Shown here piece by piece: positions 41,002-50,600 of a stretch of DNA of 64,000 bases; the first letter of the stretch is position 1; the number at the start of each line of letters is the position of its first letter. The notes below the pieces were generated by a model. The model worked only from the letters and a program-made list of their open reading frames with translations. It was not told the DNA's origin and made no database searches. The translations under genes and the position numbers were made by a program. The DNA lies in contig JAHBZQ010000001.1 in assembly GCA_019635355.1 (NCBI GenBank), forward strand, positions 558,001 to 622,000. Reading direction: 5' to 3'. The DNA is from Rhizobacter sp. (GTDB lineage: Bacteria; Pseudomonadota; Gammaproteobacteria; Burkholderiales; Burkholderiaceae_C).

Positions 41002-42311
41002 CCGAGCCACTGCCGCAGCGCGGCCAGCGGGCGGCGCAGCACAACGTAGGCGAGCGGCGCCCAGGGCCCGCGCACACGCGCCGTGCCGAGCTGGCCGATG
41101 CGCGGGGCCGGCTGGCCGGCGTCGAAGTCGGCCTTGATGCGGTAGGCGAGAAAGCCCGCCGCGGTGGGCTCGGCGCGGTAGGCCACGCTGGTCACCCGCG
41201 CATCGAACGACGACAGCGGCGAGCCCTGCGGGTAGAGCGTGAGCGCATCGCCGGGTTGCACGTCGAGGTGGTCGGCGGCGGGCAGGTCGACGGCGAGTTG
41301 CACCTGCGCCGGGTCGGCCACGAGCAGGATGCGTTCGCCGACCGCCACGGCCTTGCCCAGCCAGTCGCTGGCATCGGCAAAGACGGCGATGCCGTCGCGC
41401 TCGGCCTTGACCTGCACGCGCTGCAGCTGGTCGCTGGTGAAGTCGAGCTCGACCTGACGCTCTTGCAGCTGGCCGCGCCGCAGCGCGATCTCGGCGCGGT
41501 TCTTGTCGCTGGTGACCGCGGCCTGGGCCGACTGGCGGTATTCCTCCTGCGCGGTGTCGAAGGCCTTGCGGGCCACTTCGTAGCGGGTGCGCAGGGCGCT
41601 GGTGTCGAGGCTGAACAGCGGCTGCCCGGTTTTCACCGGCTGGTTGGGCCGCACGTCGAAGCGCTCGATCACGCCGTCGAGCGGCGCACGCACGAGGAAG
41701 GGCTCCTTGGGCACGACCTCGGCGCCGGCCAGCACCGTCACGCGCACGGGCACCAGGCACACCGCCACCGCGCCGATCAGCAGGTAGCGCCGGGCGCGGC
41801 CCGTGCGCAGCCAGCCGGCCGCGCGGTCGAGGCCTCCCTGGCGCGGGCGGAAGGCGCCGAGCGCGTGGCCATAGACGTCGGCCAGCTCGGTGAGCAGTGC
41901 GATCTCGGCGTCGCTCCAGGCCTGCTCGCGGGCCAGCACCAGGGCGCCGGCCTGCTGCAGCGGCAGCCACAATGCGTGCGCCGGCCACCACTGGCTCCAC
42001 TCGGCCGCCAGCGTGTCGGGCAGGCTCGCCGCGTCGATGCGGCCGGCCGTGGCGTGCGACTTCGACAGGTGACGGCACACGCTGCCGAGCCACTGCACGT
42101 AAGGCGCGCTGGGGTCGGGCTGCGGCAAGCCCGAGACGGCGGCCACGCGCGGCAGGCCGAGGTCGGCCCACAGCGCAGCTTGGCGATAGGGCGCGAGCTG
42201 AAGGGTTTCGTTGACGATCACGAAGCCGAGCGCCGGCAGGTCGGCAGCGGCCCGCGCGCGCCGGCCGAGCTGCAGCAGCGTGAGCAGTGCGGGGGCGGCG
42301 GTGTCGGTCAC
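40995..42311 (-). CDS. GAF-like domain fused to HlyD-type membrane adaptor
   Basis: A 438-residue protein. The N-terminal 155 residues resemble a GAF domain (LPALGFVIVNETLQLAPYRQ, then HALWLPLQQAGALVLARE and WSDAEIALLTELADVYGHAL). One membrane helix follows at about 175-195 (RYLLIGAVAVCLVPVRVTVL). The periplasmic part is a membrane-fusion protein: EPFLVRAPLDGVIERFDVRP, a helical hairpin (SALRTRYEVARKAFDTAQEE), and a barrel with GERILLVADPAQVQLAVDLP. The GAF part would be cytoplasmic and could sense a small molecule or bind a partner. GTG start overlaps the stop of the preceding adaptor gene (GTGA). Confidence 0.82.
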   Translation of the reverse strand: MTDTAAPALLTLLQLGRRARAAADLPALGFVIVNETLQLAPYRQAALWADLGLPRVAAVSGLPQPDPSAPYVQWLGSVCRHLSKSHATAGRIDAASLPDTLAAEWSQWWPAHALWLPLQQAGALVLAREQAWSDAEIALLTELADVYGHALGAFRPRQGGLDRAAGWLRTGRARRYLLIGAVAVCLVPVRVTVLAGAEVVPKEPFLVRAPLDGVIERFDVRPNQPVKTGQPLFSLDTSALRTRYEVARKAFDTAQEEYRQSAQAAVTSDKNRAEIALRRGQLQERQVELDFTSDQLQRVQVKAERDGIAVFADASDWLGKAVAVGERILLVADPAQVQLAVDLPAADHLDVQPGDALTLYPQGSPLSSFDARVTSVAYRAEPTAAGFLAYRIKADFDAGQPAPRIGQLGTARVRGPWAPLAYVVLRRPLAALRQWLGW

Positions 42312-43084
42312 TTCCGCTTCGGGTAGGAGGCCCAGCCGCTCATGCCGGGCAGCAGCGCGTCGTGCTGGCCGTCGATCACGCCCACCACCGACACCGACTG
42401 GCTCACCGGGTCGATCTGCGCGCCCAGGCGGCGCACCTTGGCCGGGAAGCTGCGCCCCAGCTCTTCGACCTCGACGGTGAAGGCCGTGCCGGGCTTGAGC
42501 CACGCGAGCCATTTCGAGGGCACGATCATCTGCACTTCGAGCTGGCCGGTCTCGAGGATGTCGAGCAGCGGCGCACCAGGCGCCACGTATTGGTGGGCCG
42601 CGGCGTGGCGGCGGGCCACACGGCCGCTGAAGGGCGCGTTGATCGTGCAGCGGCTCACCATCGTGCGCGCCGAGGCGGCCTCGGCCTGCGCCTCCTTCAG
42701 CTTGGCCTGGGCCTGGTCGACCTCGTACTTGCCGATGGAGTTGAGCTCGGTGAGCCGCTGGTTCGACTGCACCAGCGCGGTGGCGGCCTCGATGGCGGCT
42801 TCGGCCTTGCGCTGCTGCGATTGGTAGAGCGCGCAGTCGAAGCCCACCAGCAACTGGCCGGCGCGGAACGCATCGCCCTCGCGCAGCGTGAGCGTAGCGA
42901 TGCGCGCGGCCAGCTCGCTGGAGATGGTGACGGCGTTGCGCGAGGTGAGCTGGGTGCGGATGCGGCCGTCCTTGTCGGTCAGCAGCGCGGCGTTGGCGGC
43001 CGGGGGTGTCTGTGCCGAGGCGGTGGTGGTGGCGGTGATGGTGCTGAACAGGCAGAGAAGGGCCACGCGGCGGATCGACTTCAA
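42308..43084 (-). CDS. Periplasmic adaptor (HlyD/membrane-fusion family), short form
   Basis: A 258-residue exported adaptor with a signal peptide (MKSIRRVALLCLFSTITATT, cleaved near ASAQ). It has half-lipoyl motifs (SSELAARIATLTLREGDAFR and INAPFSGRVARRHAAAHQYV) flanking a helical hairpin (SQQRKAEAAIEAATALVQSN to KYEVDQAQAKLKEAQAEAAS), as in RND/HlyD adaptors that bridge to a TolC-like channel. The TTG start overlaps the TolC-like gene's stop (TTGA). Second of three adaptor-bearing proteins in the operon. Confidence 0.87.
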   Translation of the reverse strand: MKSIRRVALLCLFSTITATTTASAQTPPAANAALLTDKDGRIRTQLTSRNAVTISSELAARIATLTLREGDAFRAGQLLVGFDCALYQSQQRKAEAAIEAATALVQSNQRLTELNSIGKYEVDQAQAKLKEAQAEAASARTMVSRCTINAPFSGRVARRHAAAHQYVAPGAPLLDILETGQLEVQMIVPSKWLAWLKPGTAFTVEVEELGRSFPAKVRRLGAQIDPVSQSVSVVGVIDGQHDALLPGMSGWASYPKRK

Positions 43085-44595
43085 GTCCCGGCCTCCGGGT
43101 TCACCGTCTTCACCCACGACTGCTCGGAGGCGCGCACCGCCTCGCCCAGCGTCTTGAGGTCATGGCCGCTCACCGACTGGGGCAGCGGGTCGAGGCCGAG
43201 CGTGGCGATCACCTGGCCGTAGGCGCCTTGCAGCGCGCCATAGGTCTGGTACACGCGCAGCTCCGACATCATGGCCGCCGTGGCGGCGCGGATCTCGTCG
43301 AGCTTGCCCTGCGCGCTGGCGCTGGCGGCGTTGCGGGTGTGCTGCAGGATGCGCTGCTCGATGGAATTGAGGTCGGCCGTCATCTCGTATTGGCGCACGC
43401 GGGCCAGGTATTCGAGGTGGGCGATGTGGACTTGCGTGAGCACCGCCATGTTGAGCGCGAGGCGCTGCTGCTGCGCCACGTCGAGCTGGGCCTGCGCCAG
43501 GCCGCGGATCTTGCCCGCGTTGAACACGTTCAGCAGGTTCCAGTTGACGCGCAGGCCGGCGTCCCACCAGCGGTTGTTCACGAGATAGCTGTTGCTGTCG
43601 TAGTGGCCGCCGAGGTTGACCTCGATGCCGGGCATCAGGCGGGCCAGCGCCTTGCGCGTCTCCAGCAGGCCGATGCGTTCGTTGTATTGGGCTTCGAGCA
43701 GCTCGGGCCGTTGCAGCAGGGCGGCTTCTTCCATGCGTGCGGTGGTGAGGCCCACGCGCGGAATAGCCAGCTCGGCCGCGCCGGCCACGCTGAAGGCACG
43801 GCCCGGCTCGAGGTTCATCACCGAGGCGAGGCGTGGCTTGGCCTGCTGCAGCTCGTCGCGCACGGCTTCGAGCTGGCGCACGATCTCCAGCAGCTGGCGC
43901 TGGTAGCCCAGCGCCTCCAGCGGCGAGCGCAGCCTCTCGGTCTCGACCTTGCGCGAGTCTTCCAGCGCCTGGCGTGCGAGCTTGAGCACTGGCTCGACCT
44001 TGGCCTCCAGCTGCTGCGCACCCACCGCCTGCCAGTAGGCCTGGCGGGTCTGCTGCATCAGCAGGTGCAGCACCTTGCGCCGGCGCTCCTGGGCGACGAG
44101 GAAACGGTCGGCCTGCTGCTGCGCCTGGTAGTAGCTCACGCCGAAGTCGAGCACGTTCCAGGTGAGGCCCAGGTCGGCGGTGCGCCGGGTCTGGTCAGAC
44201 GAGGTCGACGGCGCCAGCGATTGCGCGCCGGTGACCACGTCGCGCGACGACGAGGCGGCTTCGTTGTCGCGCGTGGTGTAGCCGGCCTGCGCCACGAGCT
44301 TGGGCAGCAGCTCGGTGCGCGAGAGGTCGAGCTGGCGCTGCGACACCGCCTCTTCCATCAGCTTCAGGCGGTGGTCGAGGTTGTATTTGATGGCGCGCGC
44401 CATCGCTTCTTCGAGGCTGATCGTCGCCTGCACCGGCTCCTGCTGGGCAAACATCGCCACGCGGTCGGCGCTGGCGCTGGCCTGTCGCTCCTGCGGGGTG
44501 ATGGCCTTGGGCTGCACGGCACAGCCGGCGAAGGCGAGGGTGATGAGCGAGGCCAGCAGGGTTTTGGTCACGGTGGAAGTCTCCGGTGTGTTCAT
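43081..44595 (-). CDS. TolC-family outer-membrane channel lipoprotein
   Basis: A 504-residue outer-membrane factor. It has a lipobox (LAFAGC, Cys25), so it is probably acylated as in OprM-type channels. The two-fold helical repeat of the family is visible: LEEAMARAIKYNLDHRLKLM with LPKLVAQAGYTTRDN in the first half, and QRPELLEAQYNERIGLLETR with LMPGIEVNLGGHYDSN in the second. It lies 36 bases downstream of the giant-protein gene and overlaps the following adaptor gene, so the channel is dedicated to this operon. Confidence 0.9.
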   Translation of the reverse strand: MNTPETSTVTKTLLASLITLAFAGCAVQPKAITPQERQASASADRVAMFAQQEPVQATISLEEAMARAIKYNLDHRLKLMEEAVSQRQLDLSRTELLPKLVAQAGYTTRDNEAASSSRDVVTGAQSLAPSTSSDQTRRTADLGLTWNVLDFGVSYYQAQQQADRFLVAQERRRKVLHLLMQQTRQAYWQAVGAQQLEAKVEPVLKLARQALEDSRKVETERLRSPLEALGYQRQLLEIVRQLEAVRDELQQAKPRLASVMNLEPGRAFSVAGAAELAIPRVGLTTARMEEAALLQRPELLEAQYNERIGLLETRKALARLMPGIEVNLGGHYDSNSYLVNNRWWDAGLRVNWNLLNVFNAGKIRGLAQAQLDVAQQQRLALNMAVLTQVHIAHLEYLARVRQYEMTADLNSIEQRILQHTRNAASASAQGKLDEIRAATAAMMSELRVYQTYGALQGAYGQVIATLGLDPLPQSVSGHDLKTLGEAVRASEQSWVKTVNPEAGT

Positions 44596-44631
44596 GCGTT
44601 GTTGTGGGTGAGACAGCGGGTAAGACAGCGG

Positions 44632-47600
44632 TCAGCCCTCGCGGGCGATGTCGAGGGCGGCGGCCGTGGCGCGGGCGTGTTGCAGCAGCGCTGCGCGCTC
44701 GGCTTCGCGTGCGGCAGGGCCGAACTGGTTGAACTGCTCGGCCAGGCTCGCGCGGCCGGTGCTCTCGGGGGCCGCGGGCAGCGCGGCCAGCAGCTGTGCG
44801 AGGTCGGCGTCGATCGGGGCCAGCTCGGCGGGCGAGGCCGGCTCCAGCCACTGCCGGTCGAGCCAGGCGCCGAGGCGCGGCCGGGTCGGGGGGGCGGCAT
44901 CGCGCGCGGGTGTTCCGCGCACCTGGATGTCGAGGTGGGTCGTGGCCTGCCGGCCCTGGCTGTCGCGGGCGATGACCTCGATCGAGAGCGCCTGGTTGAG
45001 GCCCGCGGGTGGTTGGCCGGTGAAGCTGCCGTTGACGGGGTCGAACTTGAGCCATGCCGGCAGCGGCTGCCCGTTCGCCAGCCGCACTTCCACCGACACA
45101 CGGATCGACGCGTCGCTTGACGAGAAGGTGCCGGCCGGCAGCACGATGTTGACCGGCTGGCCGGCTGCGACCGAGAAGTCGCCGATGTCGGGCACGGCAC
45201 GCAGGCCGCTCGTGCCCGCGCCACCCGTGCCGCCCAGCTCGACGTAGCCGGTGCGAGCGGGTGCCGGTGCCGCCGGCGATGGGGTCGGTGCGAAGCTGTC
45301 GAAGCCACCCAGCGACACGGGGGCGATGAACGGCGGTGCGATCGACGGCGGGCTCGCGACCAGCGTCGGCGTTGGGATCGGGCTGATCGGATCGGTGGGC
45401 CTGAGCGTCACGAGCGGCAACGACGGCAGGGGGGCCGGTGCGGGCGCCGGGGGCTCGGCGGGTGCTGGTGCCGATGGCGTCGGCACCACGACCGCGGGTG
45501 GCCGCAGCTCGTAGGTCTCGCCGGTGAAGCCGCTTGCGATGGCGTTGCCGGCGGTGTCGGCCGTGCCGGTGCCGCTGCCGTTCAGCGCCAGCGTGATGTC
45601 GCCCTGGCCTTGCAGGCCGTTCACGAGCACGGTGTAGGTGTGGGCATCGACCGCGGTGACCGAGGCGATGCTGCCCTGGGCCGAGCCGGTGGTGGTGAGC
45701 GTGAAGTCGCCGGCATCGACGCCGGTCACGTCTTCGGTGAAGGTGACGGTGTAGGTGGCCGAGCCCGCCGCGGTGGGCGACGGGTTGGCGCGCACGATGC
45801 TCGCGACGGCCGGGGCAGTGGTGTCGACCACCACGCCGGCCGTGCTGCCAACGCCAGTGAGCGTGCCGGTGAGGTCGTTGCCCGCCGCATCGCGCAGCGT
45901 GCCGCCGTTGGCCTGCAAGGCGCCGGGCACCACGCCGCCTGGCGCGTTGTCGCCGGGCTGCACGGTGTACTGGAAGACGAGCGTGCCGCTGCCGGAGCCG
46001 CTCACGTACTGCGCGAGCCCGGTGCCGCTGCCCAGGCCGAGCGTGAGCTGCGGTGTGCCGGTGACGGTGACCGCCTCGCTGGTGCTGACGGTGAACGTCA
46101 GCACGTCGCCCGCGTTGTAGTGGCCATCGGCGGGCACGCCGACCGCGGTGACGGCGGGCGCCACCGCATCGATCTGCACGCCCGCGGTCGAGGGCAGGCC
46201 GGTGAGGGTGAGGGCGGAATCGTTGCCCGCGGTGTCGCGCAGCGTGCCGCCGTTGAGGTCGATGCTGCCGGCCACGCCGATGCCGTTGGCGTCGAGCTGG
46301 CCGCTCGCCACCGTCGCGCGGAACACGAGGCTCGCGGTGCCCGAGCCGCTGAGGTAGCTGGCGTAGACGGTGCCCCCGGTGTCGAGCGTGAGGGCGATGC
46401 GCGGCATGCCGCCGGCGGTGTCGACGAGCACTGCCTCGCTGAAGGCCACGCTGAAGTCGAGTGCCTGGCCGGCCAGGTAGCTGCCGTTGGCCGGCACGGC
46501 GACCGAGACCACGGCCGGCGCCGAGGCGTCGATGGCGTAGTTGTTGGAGCTGGTCGTGCCGGTGCCGATGTTGCCCGCGGCATCGGTGACGCCTGCGTTG
46601 GTCAGCGTGATGAGGTTGGTGGCGTCGGTGATGCCCGCGGTGGGCGTGAAGGTGGCCGTCCAGGTGATGCCGCCGTCGCTGCTGGTGACGGTGCTCAGCG
46701 TGCCATTGGTCACCGTGAGGTCGGCGTTGGTGAAGCCAGTGACGGCCTCGCTGAAGGTGATGGTGACGCCCGAAGTCTCGCCGACGGCGAGCGCGTTGTC
46801 GGCCACGACGATGCTGGCGGTGGGCCGCGTGGTGTCGATGGCGTAGTTGTTGGAGTCGGTCGTGCCGGTGCCGGTGTTGCCGGCTGCATCGGTCACGCCG
46901 GTGTTGGCCAGCGTGATGAGGTTGGTGGCGTCCGTCACGCCTGCGGTGGGCGTGAAGGTGGCCGTCCAGGTGACGCCGCCGTCGCTGCTGCTCACCGGGC
47001 TCAGCGTGCCGTTGGCCACCGTGAGGTCGGCGTTGGTGAAGCCGCTGACGGCCTCGCTGAAGGTGATGGTGACGCCCGAGGTTTCGCCCACGGCGAGCGC
47101 GGTGTCGGCCACGACGATGCTGGCGGTGGGCCGCGTGGTGTCGATGGCGTAGTTGCTGGAGTCGGTCGTGCCGGTGCCGGCATTGCCGGCGGCATCCGTC
47201 ACGCCGGTGTTGGCGAGGGTGATGAGGTTGGTGGCGTCGGTGATGCCCGCGGTGGGCGTGAAGGTGGCCGTCCAGGTGAAGCCGCCGTCGCTGCTGCTCA
47301 CCGGGCTCAGCGTGCCATTGGCCACCGTGAGGTCGGCGTTGGTGAAACCGGTGACGGCCTCGCTGAAGATGATGGTGACGCCCGAGGTCTCACCAGCCGC
47401 CAGCGCCGTGTCGGCCACGACGATGACGGCGGCGGGCCGCTCGGTGTCGAGGGCGTAGTTGTTGGAGCTGGTCGTGCCCGTGCCGGTGTTGCCCGCGGCA
47501 TCGGTGACGCCGGCGTTGGTCAAAGTGATGAGGTTGGTGGCGTCGGTGACGCTGGCGGTGGGCGTGAGGGTCGCCGTCCAGGTGATGCCGCCGTCGCTGC

Positions 47601-50600
47601 TGCTCACCGGGCTCAGCGTGCCGTTGGCCACCGTGAGGTCGGCATTGGTGAAGCCGGTGACGGCCTCGCTGAAGGTGATGGTGACGAGGGAGGTTTCGCC
47701 GACGGCGAGTGCCGTGTCGGCCACGACGATGATGGCGGTGGGCCGCGTGGTGTCGATGGCGTAGTTGTTCGAGTCGGTGCTGCCGGTGCCGGCATTGCCC
47801 GCCGTGTCGCTCACGCCGGTGTTGTCGAGCGTGATGAGGTTGCTGGTGTCGGTGACGCTGGCGGTGGGCGTGAAGGTGGCCGTCCAGGTGATGCCACCGT
47901 CGGCCGACGACACCGCGCTGAGCGTGCCGTTGGCCACCGTGAGGTCGGCATTGGTGAAGCCGGTGACGGCCTCGCTGAAGGTGATGGTGACGCCCGAGGT
48001 CTCGCCCACGGCGAGCGCTGTGTCGGCCATGACGATGCTGGCGGTGGGCCGTGTGGTGTCAATGGCGTAGTTGTTGGAGTCGGTCGTGCCGGTGCCGGCG
48101 TTGCCGGCTGCGTCCGTCACCCCGGTGTTGGCGAGGGTGATGAGGTTGGTGGCGTCGGTGACGCTCGCGGTGGGGGTGAAGGTGGCCGTCCAGGTGATGC
48201 CACCGTCGGACGACGACACCGGAGTCAGCGTGCCATTGGCCACCGTGAGGTCGGCGTTGGTGAAGCCGGTGACGGCCTCGCTGAAGGTGATGGTGACGGT
48301 CGAGGTTTCGCCGATGGCCAGGGCCGTGTCGGCCACGACGATGCTGGCGGTGGGCCGCGTGGTGTCGATGGCGTAGTTGTTGGAGTCGGTGGTGCCGGTG
48401 CCGGTGTTGCCCGCGGCATCGGTGACGCCGGTGTTGGCCAGCGTGATGAGGTTGCTGGCGTCGGTGACGCTCGTGGAGGGCGTGAAGGTTGCCGTCCAGG
48501 TGATGCCGCCGTCGCTGCTGCTCACAGCGCCCAGCGCGCCATTGGCCACCGTGAGGTCGGCGTTGGTGAAGCCGGTGACGGCCTCGCTGAAGGTGATGGT
48601 GACGAGCGAGGTCTCGCCAGCCGCCAGCGCCGTGTCGGCCACCACGATGCTGGCGGTGGGCCGCGTGGTGTCGATGGCGTAGTTGTTGGAGTCGGTGCTG
48701 CCGCTGCCGGCGTTGCCCGCAGCGTCGCTCACGCCGGTGTTGTCGAGCGTGATGAGGTTGCTGGCGTCGGTGACGCTCGTGGTGGGCGTGAAGGTGGCCG
48801 TCCAGGTGATGCCGCCGTCCGACGACGACACGGAACCCAGCGTTCCGTTGGCCACCGTGAGGTCGGCGTTGGTGAAGCCGGTGACGGCCTCGTTGAAGGT
48901 GATGGTGACGAGCGAGGTCTCGCCCACGGCGAGCGCGTTGTCGGCCACGACGATGCTGGCCGTGGGCCGCACGCCGTCGATCACCAGCGCACGGTTGGCG
49001 CCCAGCGAACCCGCGGCGCCCGGCGTGGGCAGGGTGAGCGCGGCATCGATGCTCAGCGCGTCGCGGATGGTGCCGCCGTTGAGCACCAGCGCGCCGGTGG
49101 CCGTGTAGTCGAGGTCGTTGGTGGTGTCGCCGCTCTGCACCGTGTACTGGAAGGTGAGGGTGTTCGAACCCGAGCCCGACACGTAGCTGGCGATGCGGTC
49201 GGTGGCGCCGGTTTCGAGCGTGATCGAGGGCGTGCCGCCGCCGGTGTCCACCGTGACGGCGTTGTCGAAGGTCAGCGTGACGCTGATCGTGCTGCCGATG
49301 CCGTAGGTGCCGTTGGCGGTCGAGGCCGAGACCGCCGTGACCGCGGCGGGCACGGGGGCGGTCAGCGTGAAGTCGTTGCCGGTGCCGCCGAGGTAGCTGG
49401 CCGTCAGCACCGTGCTGTTGCCGCCGGCGGTGGCGGTCGCGCCCTCGGCCAGGCCGCTGAAGGTGCCGGTCACGGCGTCGGAGGCGTCGTTGGTGATGAC
49501 GGTGTAGGTGTCCGAAGGGCCGGCCGTGTAGCTGTGCGTGGCCGACAGGGTGGCGCCGGTGACGTCCACCGCGCCGGTGACGGCGATGCGGTCGTAGCCC
49601 GAGCCGGCGGTGGCGCCGGCGATGTCGAGCGCCAGCGTGCTGCCCGAGGCGAGGGTGAGGTCGCCGTTGACCGTGAGCGTGCCGGCGCCCGCCACGCCCG
49701 GCGACAAGGTGCCGCCGTTTTGGACCGTGACGGCGCCGCCCAGCGTGCCCGTGCCGCCCAGCGTGGCGCCGCTCGCCACGGTGGTGGCGCCTGCGGTGCT
49801 GCCCGTCACGAGCAGGGTGCCGGCGTTGACCGTGGTGGTGCCCGACTGCGTGTTGGCGGCCGACATGGTGAGCACGCCCGCGCCCGCTTTGGTGAGGTCG
49901 TTCGACCCGCTCACGACACCGCTCAGGGTGACGGCACCGCTGTTGTTGAGGGTGGCTGCCCCGCTGAGCGCGATGGCGTTGTCGAGGGTGGTGGCGCCGG
50001 TGATGGCCAGCGTGGTGCCGGCTGCCAGGGTGAGCGCACCGCTGCCGAGGTTGCCGTCGCTGGCCACGCTCAGGGTGCCGGCGCTCACGGTGGTGGTGCC
50101 GCTGTAGGTGTTGGTGCCGCTCAGTGTGAGGGTGCTGCTGCCGGTCTTGGTGAGGTTGTTGCTGCCGCTGATGACACCCGAGAGCGTGACGGCCGCGCTG
50201 TTGTTGACCGTGGCCGCCCCGCTCAGCGCGATGGCGTTGTCGATGGTGGTGGCGCCCGTGACGGCCAGCGTGGTGCCGCTGGCCAGGGTGAGCGCACCGC
50301 TGCCGAGGTTGCTGTCGCTGGCCACACTCAGGGTGCCGGCGCTGACGGTGGTGGTGCCGCTGTAGGTGTTGGTGCCGCTCAGTGTGAGGGTGCTGCTGCC
50401 GGTCTTGGTGAGGTTGTTGCTGCCGCTGATGACGCCCGAGAGCGTGACGGCCGCGCTGTTGTTGACCGTGGCCGCCCCGCTGAGCGCGATGGCGTTGTCG
50501 ATGGTGGTGGCGCCGGTCACGTCGAGCGTGGTACCGGCCGCCAGGGTGAGCGCACCGCTGCCGAGGTTGCTGTCGCTGGCCACGCTCAGCGTGCCGGCGC

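Noticed and set aside
38884..41049. A 721-codon plus-strand frame opposite the M50-HlyD gene
   Set aside because: The minus-strand protein has HELGH and coherent membrane segments; the opposite frame is compositionally biased noise.
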